Part shown: piece after piece, positions 50,169-60,073 of the stretch
Numbering within the stretch: the first letter of the stretch is position 1
Layout: every line of letters starts with the position of its first letter
Source: Vibrio cidicii
GTDB lineage: Bacteria > Pseudomonadota > Gammaproteobacteria > Enterobacterales > Vibrionaceae
NCBI RefSeq assembly: GCF_009763805.1
Contig: NZ_CP046804.1
Location: 1,054,001 to 1,118,000 of the forward strand
Reading direction: 5' to 3'
Length of the DNA: 64,000 bases
Notes under the pieces: generated by a model
The model's input: the letters and a program-made list of their open reading frames with translations, nothing else
Databases searched by the model: none
Told to the model about the DNA's origin: nothing
Position numbers and translations under genes: made by a program

Positions 50169-51580
50169 TGCAAAGAATCCCTCTTCCGTTACTCGGCTTC
50201 GCAGCGTATTCCGGCACTGGAAAAACGACCCTGCTTGAAGCGCTACTGCCAATACTTACTGAAGCAGGCTTAAGAGTGGGTGTATTAAAACACGCCCACC
50301 ATGATTTTGATGTCGATAAGCCCGGTAAAGACAGTTACCGTTTGCGCAAAGCCGGTGCGGCGCAAATGTTGATCGCCTCACACAAGCGTTTTGTTTTGAT
50401 GACAGAAACGCCGCAAGCAGAAGCTGAGTTTGCTTATTTGCTCAGTCGTTTTGATCACAGCAAACTGGATTTATTGCTGGTCGAGGGATGCAAGAATATC
50501 GCCTTTAATAAGATTGAGTTGCACCGCGAGGAAGTCGGTAAACCGTGGTTGTACCCGCACGATGACAACATCATTGCGATTGCATCTGATGCCAATCACT
50601 TAGAAACGACCTTGCCGCAAATGAACATCAATGACCTCGACTCGATTGCCGAGTTTGTTCTTCACTACGCGCGCGAGCAATGCCGCTTTGAAGAGCGCTC
50701 AACAGGAGATGACTCATCGCAAGAGATGTTGGCAAAAGAGATCTGCGTTCATCGGCTCCTTTCTGAGCTAAAGCCGCTCGCTGAGAGTGAGACCATGCCC
50801 CTCACTGATGCTTACGGACGCGTATTGGCGCTGCCTATACTTCAAGAAGGTGATGTTATCGTGGATAGCGGCGCGCTACTGAAGCAGACACATATCTCTT
50901 CCCTAGCGGCTTTAGGAATCAAGCGCTGTCAGGTCATACGAAAACCACCTGTCGCGCTGCTGTCGCTGGACGATAGTGCCTCTCAACCTTGTTATGCTGT
51001 TCTTCTTGGCATGCTGCATACGCTCGGTTGTGAGGTAAACGCGCACGTTGTGGATGCTGAGAAGTGTCAACAACGAGTAGAAGTCTTTGAAGAGGCGCTA
51101 AACCTGAATGAGGTTATCATCCTCATTGGGAGCGCTAAGAGCTGGCAACACATAGTGCGTGGTCTTAATACAGTGATTGACGCCAGTGACTTCTCTATGC
51201 AATTCGTTGAGCAAAAACTGCTTTTCTTGATGGATACAACCCTCGAAGGTTTGCAAGGCTATTTTCTTTCAACCGTTGCACCTATGCTGCGTAAACTTCG
51301 TGGCGAGCGAGGTCATCTGGTTACCGGACAAAAAGCGCGATTAACTCAAGGGATTAAGGCCATTCAGGGAGAGGTCGGATTTTACTCTGGCTCTTTGACG
51401 GTGGATAACATAGGAATCACTCAGGTGACACCGGTGATGCACTCGTTTGAGAGTCTGACCTCTTGGTTAACCATGCAAAGTAAAGAGAATATCAACTGCA
51501 TGATCGCCGTTCCCGCTGCTGTAGATACATTGAAAGCCGGAGAATGCGTGACAATCTATCCACTTCAAGGCAAAATCTAG
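50165..51580 (+). CDS. mobB: MobB GTP-binding protein fused to a degenerate MoeA-like domain
   Basis: 471 residues, start [12 protein letters not shown] at 50165, overlapping mobA by four bases. Residues 1-170 are MobB: P-loop [40 protein letters not shown]. Residues 185 onward follow MoeA: the opening [37 protein letters not shown], and a C-terminal domain IV ([25 protein letters not shown]). However, the MoeA active-site motif PPFDNSAMDGYA and the GLPGNPVS loop are absent, and the part is about 290 residues instead of 400. It may no longer insert molybdate and may serve as a partner domain for MobB or MobA. Confidence 0.85.
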   Translation: MMQRIPLPLLGFAAYSGTGKTTLLEALLPILTEAGLRVGVLKHAHHDFDVDKPGKDSYRLRKAGAAQMLIASHKRFVLMTETPQAEAEFAYLLSRFDHSKLDLLLVEGCKNIAFNKIELHREEVGKPWLYPHDDNIIAIASDANHLETTLPQMNINDLDSIAEFVLHYAREQCRFEERSTGDDSSQEMLAKEICVHRLLSELKPLAESETMPLTDAYGRVLALPILQEGDVIVDSGALLKQTHISSLAALGIKRCQVIRKPPVALLSLDDSASQPCYAVLLGMLHTLGCEVNAHVVDAEKCQQRVEVFEEALNLNEVIILIGSAKSWQHIVRGLNTVIDASDFSMQFVEQKLLFLMDTTLEGLQGYFLSTVAPMLRKLRGERGHLVTGQKARLTQGIKAIQGEVGFYSGSLTVDNIGITQVTPVMHSFESLTSWLTMQSKENINCMIAVPAAVDTLKAGECVTIYPLQGKI

Positions 51581-51592
51581 CCAATTTAATTC

Positions 51593-51615
51593 AGGGCCAA
51601 CTCGTTGGCCTTTTT
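51593..51615 (+). terminator. Rho-independent terminator of mobAB
   Basis: Stem GGCCAA (51595-51600), loop CTCG, TTGGCC (51605-51610), five T. It lies only 18 bases before the next start codon. Confidence 0.75.
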
Positions 51616-51632
51616 CATTGCGAGAGAAACTG

Positions 51633-51902
51633 ATGGTTCGCACTCTAATTTACATCTATAAAGGCGTTGAGAAAACGCTGCCTTTTTCATACGAAAAGCA
51701 TCGTAATATTCATGAAGCGGTTGCAGAAGCGGAAGGCATCGACATCTCGGCATATTTAAAAATGGAGCAGCAGCTCGAAGCGATTTCAGATACCAAGTCG
51801 GTGCGCAATTATCGCGATAATCACTTTAAGAAGTTAGGATTTGAGTTGATTACGCTCAAGCAGAAAGACAACTTGGGCGTAGGTAAAAAGAAGCGCGACT
51901 GA
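51633..51902 (+). CDS. DUF2960 family protein
   Basis: 89 residues starting MVRTLIYIYKGVEKTL at 51633 with GAGAG upstream. A small basic protein ending VGKKKRD, with FSYEKHRNIHEAVAEAEGIDI and VRNYRDNHFKKLGFELI. I recognise the DUF2960 family; function unknown. No signal peptide or membrane segment. Confidence 0.72.
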   Translation: MVRTLIYIYKGVEKTLPFSYEKHRNIHEAVAEAEGIDISAYLKMEQQLEAISDTKSVRNYRDNHFKKLGFELITLKQKDNLGVGKKKRD

Positions 51903-51906
51903 ACAT

Positions 51907-51938
51907 AAAACAAAGGCTTGCAGATGCAAGCCTTTGTT
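51907..51938. terminator. Bidirectional terminator between the DUF2960 gene and nagK
   Basis: Stem AACAAAGGCTTGC (51909-51921), loop AGAT, GCAAGCCTTTGTT (51926-51938), a 13-bp perfect stem shared by convergent genes. Confidence 0.88.
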
Positions 51939-51942
51939 GAAT

Positions 51943-52854
51943 TTATCCTTTGATATTTAAGAAGGCTGCGCCACGAACACCGCCTGAATCACCATGTTTT
52001 GCTTTGATGATCTTCGGACATTTCGCCACAGACAACAAATACTTAGGCACGCGTTTTGGCATCTCGTCGTAAATGAGATCAAAGTTAGACAGACCGCCGC
52101 CCAGTGCAACCACGTGCGGATCGTTTGCAGTAAAGATATTGGCAAAGCAGATCGCCAGCAACTCCATAAAGCGCTCAACATGTTCCACCGCTTTCTCATC
52201 GCCTGCGGCGTTTGCTTGAATAATGTCGATGGCTTTTTTCTCTTCACCATAGTAGTGAGCGTAAAGCAGCTCAAAGCCACGACCTGAAAGATAGCTATCA
52301 AGACAGCCTTTCTTACCGCACCCACAGCCAAGCAGTGGCGCTTTTTCTCCAAGATGGAACCATGCATCAATCGGCAAGCGCATATGACCCAGCTCACCTG
52401 CCACGTTGTTACGACCAGAGAACACTTTGCCGTCGTAGATCAAACCACCGCCAAAGCCTGTACCGAGAATAAGCCCCATCACCGATGGCGAATCTTGCAA
52501 CTCTTCATCCCACGCTTCAGACAAAGCAAAACAGTTGGCATCGTTTTCAATTTTTACGCTACGGCCAATACGCGCCTCTAAATCAGCACGCAGTGGTTTG
52601 CCTTTTGCTGCAGGGACATTTACCGTCAACACCGTTGCATCGTCAGCATCTTCCATCCCCGGTAGACCTAAACCGATTTTACCTTCGCAGCCGAACTGCA
52701 CATCGTACTTTTCAACTAGACCGACGATGGTGTCAATCAGCAGTGAGTAATCGTCGGTAGGCGTAGGCACACGCTCCGTTGCAACGCGCTCTAGTTTTTC
52801 ATTAAATGCACCAAACTCAATTTTAGTGCCACCGACATCAAAGCCGTAGTACAT
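51943..52854 (-). CDS. nagK: N-acetylglucosamine kinase NagK (ROK family)
   Basis: 303 residues. ROK signatures: ATP site [12 protein letters not shown] at the start, [14 protein letters not shown], substrate residues GELGHMRLP, and the zinc motif [15 protein letters not shown]. It phosphorylates GlcNAc released from cell-wall or chitin turnover to GlcNAc-6-phosphate. Single gene, convergent to the DUF2960 gene. Confidence 0.9.
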   Translation of the reverse strand: MYYGFDVGGTKIEFGAFNEKLERVATERVPTPTDDYSLLIDTIVGLVEKYDVQFGCEGKIGLGLPGMEDADDATVLTVNVPAAKGKPLRADLEARIGRSVKIENDANCFALSEAWDEELQDSPSVMGLILGTGFGGGLIYDGKVFSGRNNVAGELGHMRLPIDAWFHLGEKAPLLGCGCGKKGCLDSYLSGRGFELLYAHYYGEEKKAIDIIQANAAGDEKAVEHVERFMELLAICFANIFTANDPHVVALGGGLSNFDLIYDEMPKRVPKYLLSVAKCPKIIKAKHGDSGGVRGAAFLNIKG

Positions 52855-53021
52855 GTGTTCTCTCCTGAAAAGACGTGTCAGACTCCTAAGAAGTTGGAGT
52901 CAAAAGATAATAAATATCTGCGCATTATCCATATCTCTAAGCCTACAAACCGTGACACAGGCAGAATTTATCCGCTGACTGATATCGTTTGCGCAACTAC
53001 TCAACAGCATTAAGGCATAAC

Positions 53022-53783
53022 TTAGAGTGATGTCTCGCTTTTGAAGCTACGCAAGTACTCAGCTAGAAAAGGTTTGTTCTCATTCTGTTTGGCACGGCTT
53101 TTACTCAGCAGGTAACTTTCGCGAAAGGTTTCAAACCAACTTTGCAGACACTGGCTGGCATATGTTTCGCCAGCTTGGCTGAGTACTAATGACGCCACTT
53201 CTGCGGTCGACAGATGCTGTTCGTTGTCTGAGCGGCGCATTTGGTATTGAGACAGACGATCGGGGTCGATGGAGAGCACAGGCAGATTTTGCAGATAATT
53301 GGATCGACGAAAGATTTTTCTCGCTTCACGCCAACTGCCATCAATGAAGATCAGAAGCCATTTGCGGTTATCATGCTTGGACGACTCACGTATTAACAGG
53401 TTGGAATCCAACTGCTTCAGCAAACGCTCTGGTTGATCAACATAATCCCCGGGGAAAACGATCACAGGCTGATAATCATCACACTGTAATAAAGTGAGCA
53501 TGTTATGGTCTGGTTCGGTGCGGTTCCATTGATAAACGTAAGTTTCTTGCACCACATCAGCAATCAAGCGCCCCGTGTTGCTTGGTTTAAACACCTCATT
53601 GTCAGAAACGATCAACATGCACGCAATATCGGTCGGTACATCGGGCTGAACGTCGCACAAGCAGTGCTCAAGGGCGACTTGGCAATTTCGGCAGCGCACA
53701 ACATTACATCCTCGCGCTTGAAATGGCTTGGTTGAGATGGACTGACGGTACTGGTATAAACGATGAAAAGCGTGCAATCTCAT
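53022..53783 (-). CDS. tapT: DTW-domain tRNA-uridine aminocarboxypropyltransferase family protein
   Basis: 253 residues. Zinc-type cluster CRNCQVALEHCLC near residue 31, nucleotide-fold VIVFPGDYVDQ and the family hallmark IDGSWREARKIFRRS (DGSW in place of DTW-type DGTW). The family makes acp3U at tRNA position 47 in E. coli (TapT/YfiP); other members may modify other positions, so the exact site is inferred. The start at 53783 lacks a strong ribosome site; MVVRCRNC-type starts further in are alternatives. Confidence 0.8.
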   Translation of the reverse strand: MRLHAFHRLYQYRQSISTKPFQARGCNVVRCRNCQVALEHCLCDVQPDVPTDIACMLIVSDNEVFKPSNTGRLIADVVQETYVYQWNRTEPDHNMLTLLQCDDYQPVIVFPGDYVDQPERLLKQLDSNLLIRESSKHDNRKWLLIFIDGSWREARKIFRRSNYLQNLPVLSIDPDRLSQYQMRRSDNEQHLSTAEVASLVLSQAGETYASQCLQSWFETFRESYLLSKSRAKQNENKPFLAEYLRSFKSETSL

Positions 53784-53876
53784 GATGAACTAGGCTCAAA
53801 TAAAAGAGAGCTGGATTCTACTGATAAGGCGCGACAAGCTCAACCTACTCTCAATCGGACAAATTAAAGGAATCCT

Positions 53877-54692
53877 ATGACCGAGCCGAGTTTTAACGAC
53901 CCCTCCACTCTTCGCTTAACCATTTTTATTGCTGTTTTGTTGATTTGTGCCGCTTGGGAGCACTACCGACCGCGAAAAGCGTTGACCGCTCCTAAAACGG
54001 TACGTTGGTTGAACAACCTTACTTTGGTCGCCCTTAACGGCTTGATCATTGCGCTTTTACTGCCCCTGACGGCTTTTGAAGCCGCTAAGATCGCCCAAGA
54101 TCAGCAAGTAGGCATTTTCCATCAGCTCTCTCTGCCTATGTGGGCGAATGTATTAGTTTGCGTGTTTATACTCGATCTCATCATCTATCTGCAGCATTTG
54201 TTGTTTCACAGGCTGCCTTGGTTGTGGCGTCTGCACCGCATGCATCATGCTGATTTAGATATCGATGTCACTACAGGTACTCGCTTCCATCCGATAGAAA
54301 TTCTTCTGTCTATGATGATCAAAATCGGCAGTGTGTTCGCTTTAGGTGTCTCACCACTGGCGATTGTGGTGTTTGAAATCATTCTCAACGCCAGTGCGAT
54401 GTTTAATCACAGCAATGCAAAGCTGCCACTTAGGCTTGATGCGGTGATGAGAAAAGTGATTGTAACGCCTGACATGCATCGGGTGCATCATTCAGTGATT
54501 GTGCGAGAAACGCATTCCAATTTTGGTTTTTTCCTTTCGTTGTGGGATAGGCTTTTCCGTACCTACGTCGCTCAACCGAAGCTCGGCCATCAGAGGGTAC
54601 AAATCGGTGTGCCTGAAATTAGAAAAGCTCGAGAACAGTGGTTAGATAAAATGCTAACCCAGCCCTTTCGCTACCAAACCAAGCGCCAGTAG
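53877..54692 (+). CDS. Fatty acid hydroxylase/sterol desaturase family membrane protein
   Basis: 271 residues, four or more membrane helices, with the eight-histidine di-iron pattern of the superfamily: HLLFH, LHRMHH, HSNAKLP and HRVHHS. Start ATG with AAAGGAATCCT. Such proteins hydroxylate or desaturate lipids using oxygen; the substrate here is unknown. Divergent from the DTW gene. Confidence 0.87.
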   Translation: MTEPSFNDPSTLRLTIFIAVLLICAAWEHYRPRKALTAPKTVRWLNNLTLVALNGLIIALLLPLTAFEAAKIAQDQQVGIFHQLSLPMWANVLVCVFILDLIIYLQHLLFHRLPWLWRLHRMHHADLDIDVTTGTRFHPIEILLSMMIKIGSVFALGVSPLAIVVFEIILNASAMFNHSNAKLPLRLDAVMRKVIVTPDMHRVHHSVIVRETHSNFGFFLSLWDRLFRTYVAQPKLGHQRVQIGVPEIRKAREQWLDKMLTQPFRYQTKRQ

Positions 54693-54709
54693 ATCATTTT
54701 CAGAAAAGT

Positions 54710-54740
54710 AAAAAGCTCAATACGGTGATTGAGCTTTTTT
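54710..54740. terminator. Terminator between the hydroxylase gene and the chemoreceptor gene
   Basis: Stem AAAAGCTCAAT (54711-54721), loop ACGGTG, ATTGAGCTTTT (54728-54738), TT; serves both convergent genes. Confidence 0.9.
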
Positions 54741-54770
54741 GTTGCCTTGGCTAGATAACTTTGGCTAGAC

Positions 54771-56807
54771 CTAGCTCGCCAACTGATACTTATGCAGCAT
54801 CTCTTGTTGCTGACCCGCAATATCGGAAACGTGTTGCGAGCTTTCTACCATCGACTCCAGCTGTTGCCTAGTTTGATCGCCCTGCTCTGAAACATGGGTA
54901 ATGGCGCGAGAGACTTCTGACGTCGCACGTTGTTGCTCTTCTGTCGACAAAGTAATTTGTTCGACACGCTCGCGAATATGCCCAACGGCGGTCTCAATAT
55001 CGCTGAAGGCGACTTTCACTTCACTGCTCGCGGCGAGCGCCTCTGCCATTCCCTTACGCGACTCTTCGACGGATTGACGGCTTTTTTCAGCCGCCGTTAT
55101 CAACTCACTCATCATTTCGCTAATGTTTGACGTTTGTTTAGAGGTATCGCTGGCTAGTTTACGCACTTCATCGGCGACGACCGCAAATCCGCGTCCTTGA
55201 TCACCCGCACGGGCAGCTTCAATTGCCGCGTTCAACGCCAACAAGTTGGTGTTATCAGCGATGCCGCTGATCAGGTCGACCATTTCACGAATCGCCTTAA
55301 CGCGTAAATCCAGCTCGTGCATCGCTTCTTCGTTGATGTTCAGGGATTGTTCCAGCAGCATCAAGCGATTGAGACTTCCTTCGACCACTCTAACTCCACG
55401 TTGCGTATTTTCTGTCGCTGTTTTGGCATCATCGTAAGAGGCGCTGGTAACAGACGCTATCTCTCTGATTGAGGCTTCCAGTTCAGTGACCGTCGCCACC
55501 ATCGCCGATAAAGCATCATTTTGTATGTTCAAACTTTGACTAGAATACTCCGCCGCACCGTGGCTGATTTCTGCGGTCTGATAGAGTGCTTCACAGTTTC
55601 GAGTAACGACCGTCAGTGATTCACCGGTGGAATTGATGACTTGGTTGAGTTTTCTTGCGACTTCACGCATTTCCCTCGGGCCAACCTCTTGAGCAAATTG
55701 GGTAAAATTATGTTGTGTGAGTTCAGAAAGGCGCTTCAGGATATTCTTCAAGCCACGATTGACCCAAGCACGAAACCCAAGCCATGAGCTGATCACCAAT
55801 CCGACGACGATGATCCCACTGAGCGTCAAGGTAAGGCTCATATTACTGATGGTTTGACTTACAATCTGCTCGCCTTGGTGGATCAGTGACGAGGCAGTGG
55901 CAGAGATCGTGTTCAGTAGTTCGATAGTTTCATTGGATAGATGTGTCACACGAGTGATCTGGCTTTGTTGCTCTTGCTGATTTTGTACTCTCTCCATCAA
56001 CATCGCTAATACGCCTTGTTCTTTAAAACCGGCCAACACCATCTCATAAGGCGCGGTCAAGCTAGCAAATTCGATGACGTCTGGGTGCCACTCTTTAAAA
56101 TCATCATAAGCGAGGCGGATCCCAGCGATACGGTTACGCATTTCACGATACTCGCCCTCCGCCTTTTCAGGATCGCTTTGCATCATTAGCATGAGAAACG
56201 TGCTTTCCATCGAGCTTGCCCCAGCGCTAAAGCGGTTTGCTGCATCGCTTGACTCTGGATTATCGACACTCAAAAATGAGCTGATACGATTCATTTCTGG
56301 ACCAATAGAACTGAGACCATAGCGAAAACTGCTAATCGCTTGGTCAATGCTTTGCTGGTTTTCGATCGCTTTTGCTTGTCTTGCCAAGATGTCTGACGTG
56401 ATCTGGGCAATCGCATCGACATTACTTTGTAACTGTTGCTGTTGTTGCGGGGAGATCACCTGTTCAAAAGCGCTGGTGATGGCCATCACGCGTTCAATAT
56501 ATAGAGATGTTTCTGACGTTAGTTGTGCGATTTTACTGCGCGTTGCTTGCAATTCACTGGGGTCTTTGAGCGAGGCGCCATAGTTGAGCAACTTCACCTG
56601 TTCGAGAATATTCTGCGTGAGTTTGGCGTTATTCATCGCAAGTGGTAAAGCTTGGGTCGACAAGGTGCTAAACTGTGTACCTATTTTTTGCACACCGTTG
56701 TAACTCGATATCGAGAGTGCAAAGACGAGGAGGATGATAGAGAGAAACAGCACGCTGATCGCCTGGATCAAAGAGAGAGAAGCACGTTTAGTTTTGGGCG
56801 GATTCAT
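54771..56807 (-). CDS. Methyl-accepting chemotaxis protein
   Basis: 678 residues. First membrane helix at about 14-34, a long all-helical periplasmic sensor (about 35-325, Gln- and Glu-rich, resembling helical bimodular sensors), second helix at about 327-350, HAMP, then the signalling hairpin with the highly conserved tip [22 protein letters not shown]. No C-terminal CheR-tethering pentapeptide (the end is HKYQLAS). Ligand unknown. Confidence 0.9.
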   Translation of the reverse strand: MNPPKTKRASLSLIQAISVLFLSIILLVFALSISSYNGVQKIGTQFSTLSTQALPLAMNNAKLTQNILEQVKLLNYGASLKDPSELQATRSKIAQLTSETSLYIERVMAITSAFEQVISPQQQQQLQSNVDAIAQITSDILARQAKAIENQQSIDQAISSFRYGLSSIGPEMNRISSFLSVDNPESSDAANRFSAGASSMESTFLMLMMQSDPEKAEGEYREMRNRIAGIRLAYDDFKEWHPDVIEFASLTAPYEMVLAGFKEQGVLAMLMERVQNQQEQQSQITRVTHLSNETIELLNTISATASSLIHQGEQIVSQTISNMSLTLTLSGIIVVGLVISSWLGFRAWVNRGLKNILKRLSELTQHNFTQFAQEVGPREMREVARKLNQVINSTGESLTVVTRNCEALYQTAEISHGAAEYSSQSLNIQNDALSAMVATVTELEASIREIASVTSASYDDAKTATENTQRGVRVVEGSLNRLMLLEQSLNINEEAMHELDLRVKAIREMVDLISGIADNTNLLALNAAIEAARAGDQGRGFAVVADEVRKLASDTSKQTSNISEMMSELITAAEKSRQSVEESRKGMAEALAASSEVKVAFSDIETAVGHIRERVEQITLSTEEQQRATSEVSRAITHVSEQGDQTRQQLESMVESSQHVSDIAGQQQEMLHKYQLAS

Positions 56808-56917
56808 ACATTAACCAAAGTATCAAGTCACAAGGATGAGACAAAGTGTGATTTACTGCCAAGTTTATGGACCGTTCGTGACAGTTACATGACAGTAAAA
56901 AGACATCCTGATTACAT

Positions 56918-57400
56918 ATGAAACAATTTAATTATTTAATTTTGCTAATGATTTTGCTTGTTGGTGGATGTAGCCAGACGAAGGTGGCTAACAGAGAAGT
57001 CGATAACATGAATCTTTCTGATCACGTTTTAGCCAACAACCCTCAGCTACAGTCATTTTATCTCGAATGGTATGGCACACCATATCAGTTTGGTGGGAGT
57101 GATAAAGATGGCGTCGATTGTTCGGCTTTTGTTCAGCATGCCTTCAGCCAAGCCTACCAATTTACTCTACCCAGAACCACGAGAGAGCAGTTTGATGCGA
57201 GCCGAAAGATTGAATGGCAGCAGAAGCAACAGGGAGACTTGCTGTTCTTTAAAACCAGTAAATCGGACTATCATGTAGGAATATATTTAGGCGGGTTGCA
57301 GTTTATGCATGCATTAACAACGAAGGGAGTAATCATTTCACGGCTTGATAACCCTTACTGGGCAGATAAATTTTGGCAGGTCAGAAGAGTTACTCTCTAA
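56918..57400 (+). CDS. NlpC/P60 family lipoprotein (peptidoglycan endopeptidase)
   Basis: 160 residues. Lipoprotein signal with lipobox LVGGC at about residues 15-19; then an NlpC/P60 domain with catalytic Cys in GVDCSAFVQHAF, catalytic His in SDYHVGIYLG and third polar residue region FMHALTTKGV. It resembles Spr/MepS, which cuts peptide crosslinks. The ATG lacks a clear ribosome site. Divergent from the chemoreceptor. Confidence 0.88.
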   Translation: MKQFNYLILLMILLVGGCSQTKVANREVDNMNLSDHVLANNPQLQSFYLEWYGTPYQFGGSDKDGVDCSAFVQHAFSQAYQFTLPRTTREQFDASRKIEWQQKQQGDLLFFKTSKSDYHVGIYLGGLQFMHALTTKGVIISRLDNPYWADKFWQVRRVTL

Positions 57401-57419
57401 CTCTTCCGACCCAGTAGTA

Positions 57420-57764
57420 TCAATCGTACTTAGCCACAGCACTGTCAAATAGGTTTTTTACTAGTGCAATGTACTCATCAAGAAAATTGATCTGTTCGTT
57501 TGTCGCTTTCTTATGCCAAACGCCCGCCAGCACTTCACCCAAATCGTCTGCGACCATATCTGCCTCTTTCAGCAATTTGAAACGGATGCTGGAATGCAGT
57601 TCTGGGTTTTGTTCAAAAAGAGCCATGATGTTGGATGCAATCATGTCTGTGATCACATCTTCTATGGTTTCTGTGCCTGTATCGCCAACGTCAGACGCGA
57701 ATACATCAAGATTCAAGGCAAGGTGCTCTATGAGAGCTAAGTATCCATCGGTTTCAACAACCAC
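57420..57764 (-). CDS. DUF3802 family protein
   Basis: 114 residues from a GTG start, with GGAGAAGA six bases upstream deciding it. Acidic, all-helical (MVVETDGYLALIEHLALNL, ETIEDVITDMIASNIMALFEQ). I recognise DUF3802, a vibrio/shewanella family without known role. Convergent with the NlpC gene, 20 bases apart. Confidence 0.75.
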   Translation of the reverse strand: MVVETDGYLALIEHLALNLDVFASDVGDTGTETIEDVITDMIASNIMALFEQNPELHSSIRFKLLKEADMVADDLGEVLAGVWHKKATNEQINFLDEYIALVKNLFDSAVAKYD

Positions 57765-57921
57765 TCTTCTTCTCCGTCTGAATGCTTACATCATGCGTAA
57801 GCTTACAACTTTTTTGTCTAAGTTAATACTAAGACATGTCTGGGAAATTTCACCAACTTAATCAATTATAAATCGCAGAATTTGATCAAATGGCGTACTT
57901 TCCATCAAAAGCGAACAGAGA

Positions 57922-58884
57922 TCACTCTTCGTAAACACAAGTTTGGTTGCGACCGCTCTCTTTTGCCAGATAAAGCGCCTTATCTGCACATTTCAACCAT
58001 TCTATATAACCGGAAAACGCGGGGTTAAATTCGCACACACCCAAGCTGATTGTGTAGTTGATCACGAAATCTTCTACTCGGACGATTTCTTGCTCGATTC
58101 GTTTACGTAGGCGTTCAGCGAAATAACGCGCTTGATCGGCACTGGTGTTTGGCAATAAAACCGTAAACTCCTCACCGCCGTAGCGCCCACACAAATCACT
58201 GTTGCGAGCGGTTTTTTTCAGCATATTAGACGTTTTACGAATCACTTCATCGCCTGCGTGATGGCCATAGGTATCATTGACGCGTTTAAAATGGTCGATA
58301 TCGAAAATAACTAGAGAGCTATGTGTATCGAGAAACTGCATTCGATTAAATTCTTCTTTCATCGACTGTTCCCAATACGCCCGATTATACAGCCCTGTCA
58401 ACCCATCACGGCGACTCATTTCAGACAGATGCTGATTGGTCTCTTTAAGGTGAATCTTATTACGAGCGATTTCGGATACATCATTAATCTGAATCGCTAT
58501 GTGTGTCACCTGACCACACAGAGAACGCAATGGCGTGATAACGATGTCTTGATACATATAGGTGCTGCCATGTGAGACTGGAGAAAAGTTATGAAACTTA
58601 AATAGATAAGGACGATTTTCCCAACTAGAAAAAGAGCGCGTCGCCAGTTCAGCGGCGGTATTTACCTTGGTCTCCAACCAGACGCGTGGCAACTCATTGA
58701 AACACTCAAAGAGGCTTTTACCTAAAATGTGCTGTGACATGACACCGCTGTAGGACTGCATGAAGCTGTTCCAGACACACACTTGAAATGAGCGATCGAT
58801 AACGACCAAGCCTGAGTCCATGGTATCGAGAATTTGGGTTACCCAGTGAAAATCGGCAATATCGAGCGTTAAGTCCGAAGTCAT
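57922..58884 (-). CDS. Diguanylate cyclase with PAS sensor domain
   Basis: 320 residues, no membrane segment. PAS domain about 10-150 (LDTMDSGLVVIDRSFQVCVWN), then GGDEF domain with active motif GGEEF and the inhibitory I-site RxxD (RNSD) at the expected distance before it; also the metal site FDIDHFKRVNDTYGHHAGD. Likely active in making c-di-GMP and product-inhibited. It overlaps the upstream REC-CheC gene by four bases (ATGA), so it is coupled to it. Confidence 0.92.
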   Translation of the reverse strand: MTSDLTLDIADFHWVTQILDTMDSGLVVIDRSFQVCVWNSFMQSYSGVMSQHILGKSLFECFNELPRVWLETKVNTAAELATRSFSSWENRPYLFKFHNFSPVSHGSTYMYQDIVITPLRSLCGQVTHIAIQINDVSEIARNKIHLKETNQHLSEMSRRDGLTGLYNRAYWEQSMKEEFNRMQFLDTHSSLVIFDIDHFKRVNDTYGHHAGDEVIRKTSNMLKKTARNSDLCGRYGGEEFTVLLPNTSADQARYFAERLRKRIEQEIVRVEDFVINYTISLGVCEFNPAFSGYIEWLKCADKALYLAKESGRNQTCVYEE

Positions 58885-59846
58885 AATGTCTCCATAATGT
58901 CGTAGATGATGGCAACCGAAGGGCTATCAATGAGAAATAGAACCTCACATTCGAAATCCATGCTTTCGGCAAAATAGGTATATTCGATGGTAAAGAGTTC
59001 ATCTGATTCTTGTCCGCAATCGACATCCGGAATCACCGTATCAATGATGGCAGGCTGACGCAATGAGAAAGATTTGTCGAGATGTCCACCAAGCGAAGTT
59101 AAAAAAGAAGAGACCAGTAAGTTGGCAATGTTGAGAATCACCTCGTTATGGGTAGTAAAGTCTTTGTGGTAACCGAGCTTCTCACCGATTTGATCAATAT
59201 CACTGCCACGAAGGCAAACTAAAGCTTCACCATGAATCCCGCCACCAACAAAACGCTGTGAGACCGCGACAGAGCCCTCTCTTTTCACTACGTCTACCAT
59301 GGTCATATACAGTTCACCACTAGTCAGAGGTCCAACACTAGGTACAGGTAGTTGAATAAATTCGTTGAGATGGTCAGCCATAATCGCCGCGCCTTTACCT
59401 AGGGCTATATTGGCGATCTCTTTAAATTTTAAAAGTGGTGTGGTGAGCGCTTCAGCTTTAAGAACAGGTTTAACATGAGGGTTGGTATAGCGTAGCCCGA
59501 GTTGCAGAAACAGCGGTTCAGCTTCTTCATCGCTGAAGGGCTTTTCAACAAAGGCCATCGCGCCCATGTTCAAACAGCGTTGTTTCGCTTCCCTTTGCAC
59601 ATCCCCAGAGACCACCACCACGCGCGTTTTGTACTGACTGACGGGCAAACTGGCTAACAGCTCAAAACCGTCCATCACTGGCATGGTGAGGTCCAAAAAT
59701 AGTACATCGATATTTTGTTCCATCATGATCTGCAGTGCTTCATAGCCATCTTGCGCTTCGAGAAGATGCACAGAACTATCGCATACAATTGATCGACTAA
59801 TTGACTTCCTTGCAACCGCCGAATCATCGCAAATGAGAATTTTCAT
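58881..59846 (-). CDS. Response regulator with CheC/CheX-like phosphatase domain
   Basis: 321 residues. Receiver 1-120: CDDSAVARKSI, phospho-acceptor Asp in LFLDLTMPVMDG, Lys in VEKPF. Then a CheC-type domain with a first active-site motif KEIANIALG (Glu and Asn present). The second, NIANLLVSSFLTSLG, has Asn where CheC proteins carry the catalytic Glu, so only one site may work. It probably dephosphorylates a receiver, or itself, and signals to the coupled diguanylate cyclase. Confidence 0.85.
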   Translation of the reverse strand: MKILICDDSAVARKSISRSIVCDSSVHLLEAQDGYEALQIMMEQNIDVLFLDLTMPVMDGFELLASLPVSQYKTRVVVVSGDVQREAKQRCLNMGAMAFVEKPFSDEEAEPLFLQLGLRYTNPHVKPVLKAEALTTPLLKFKEIANIALGKGAAIMADHLNEFIQLPVPSVGPLTSGELYMTMVDVVKREGSVAVSQRFVGGGIHGEALVCLRGSDIDQIGEKLGYHKDFTTHNEVILNIANLLVSSFLTSLGGHLDKSFSLRQPAIIDTVIPDVDCGQESDELFTIEYTYFAESMDFECEVLFLIDSPSVAIIYDIMETL

Positions 59847-60073
59847 ACAGACCGTGGAACCAATATCAAAAAATGAATAATACTGGTCGAAGAAAAAATG
59901 CTCTAGAGGGAAATAGGCGAAAATGCGAGCAGATAAGCGACTAAATTCACATTTGAGTTATTTTCTTTCGTAAAATTACCTAATTATTGCTGAAGTTTGT
60001 GAAATGGCGACATTTTGTTTCTCCTTCTAGCATACACTTAGACTGAAACCAGCGTCGTCAGATGGGAGGCTTT

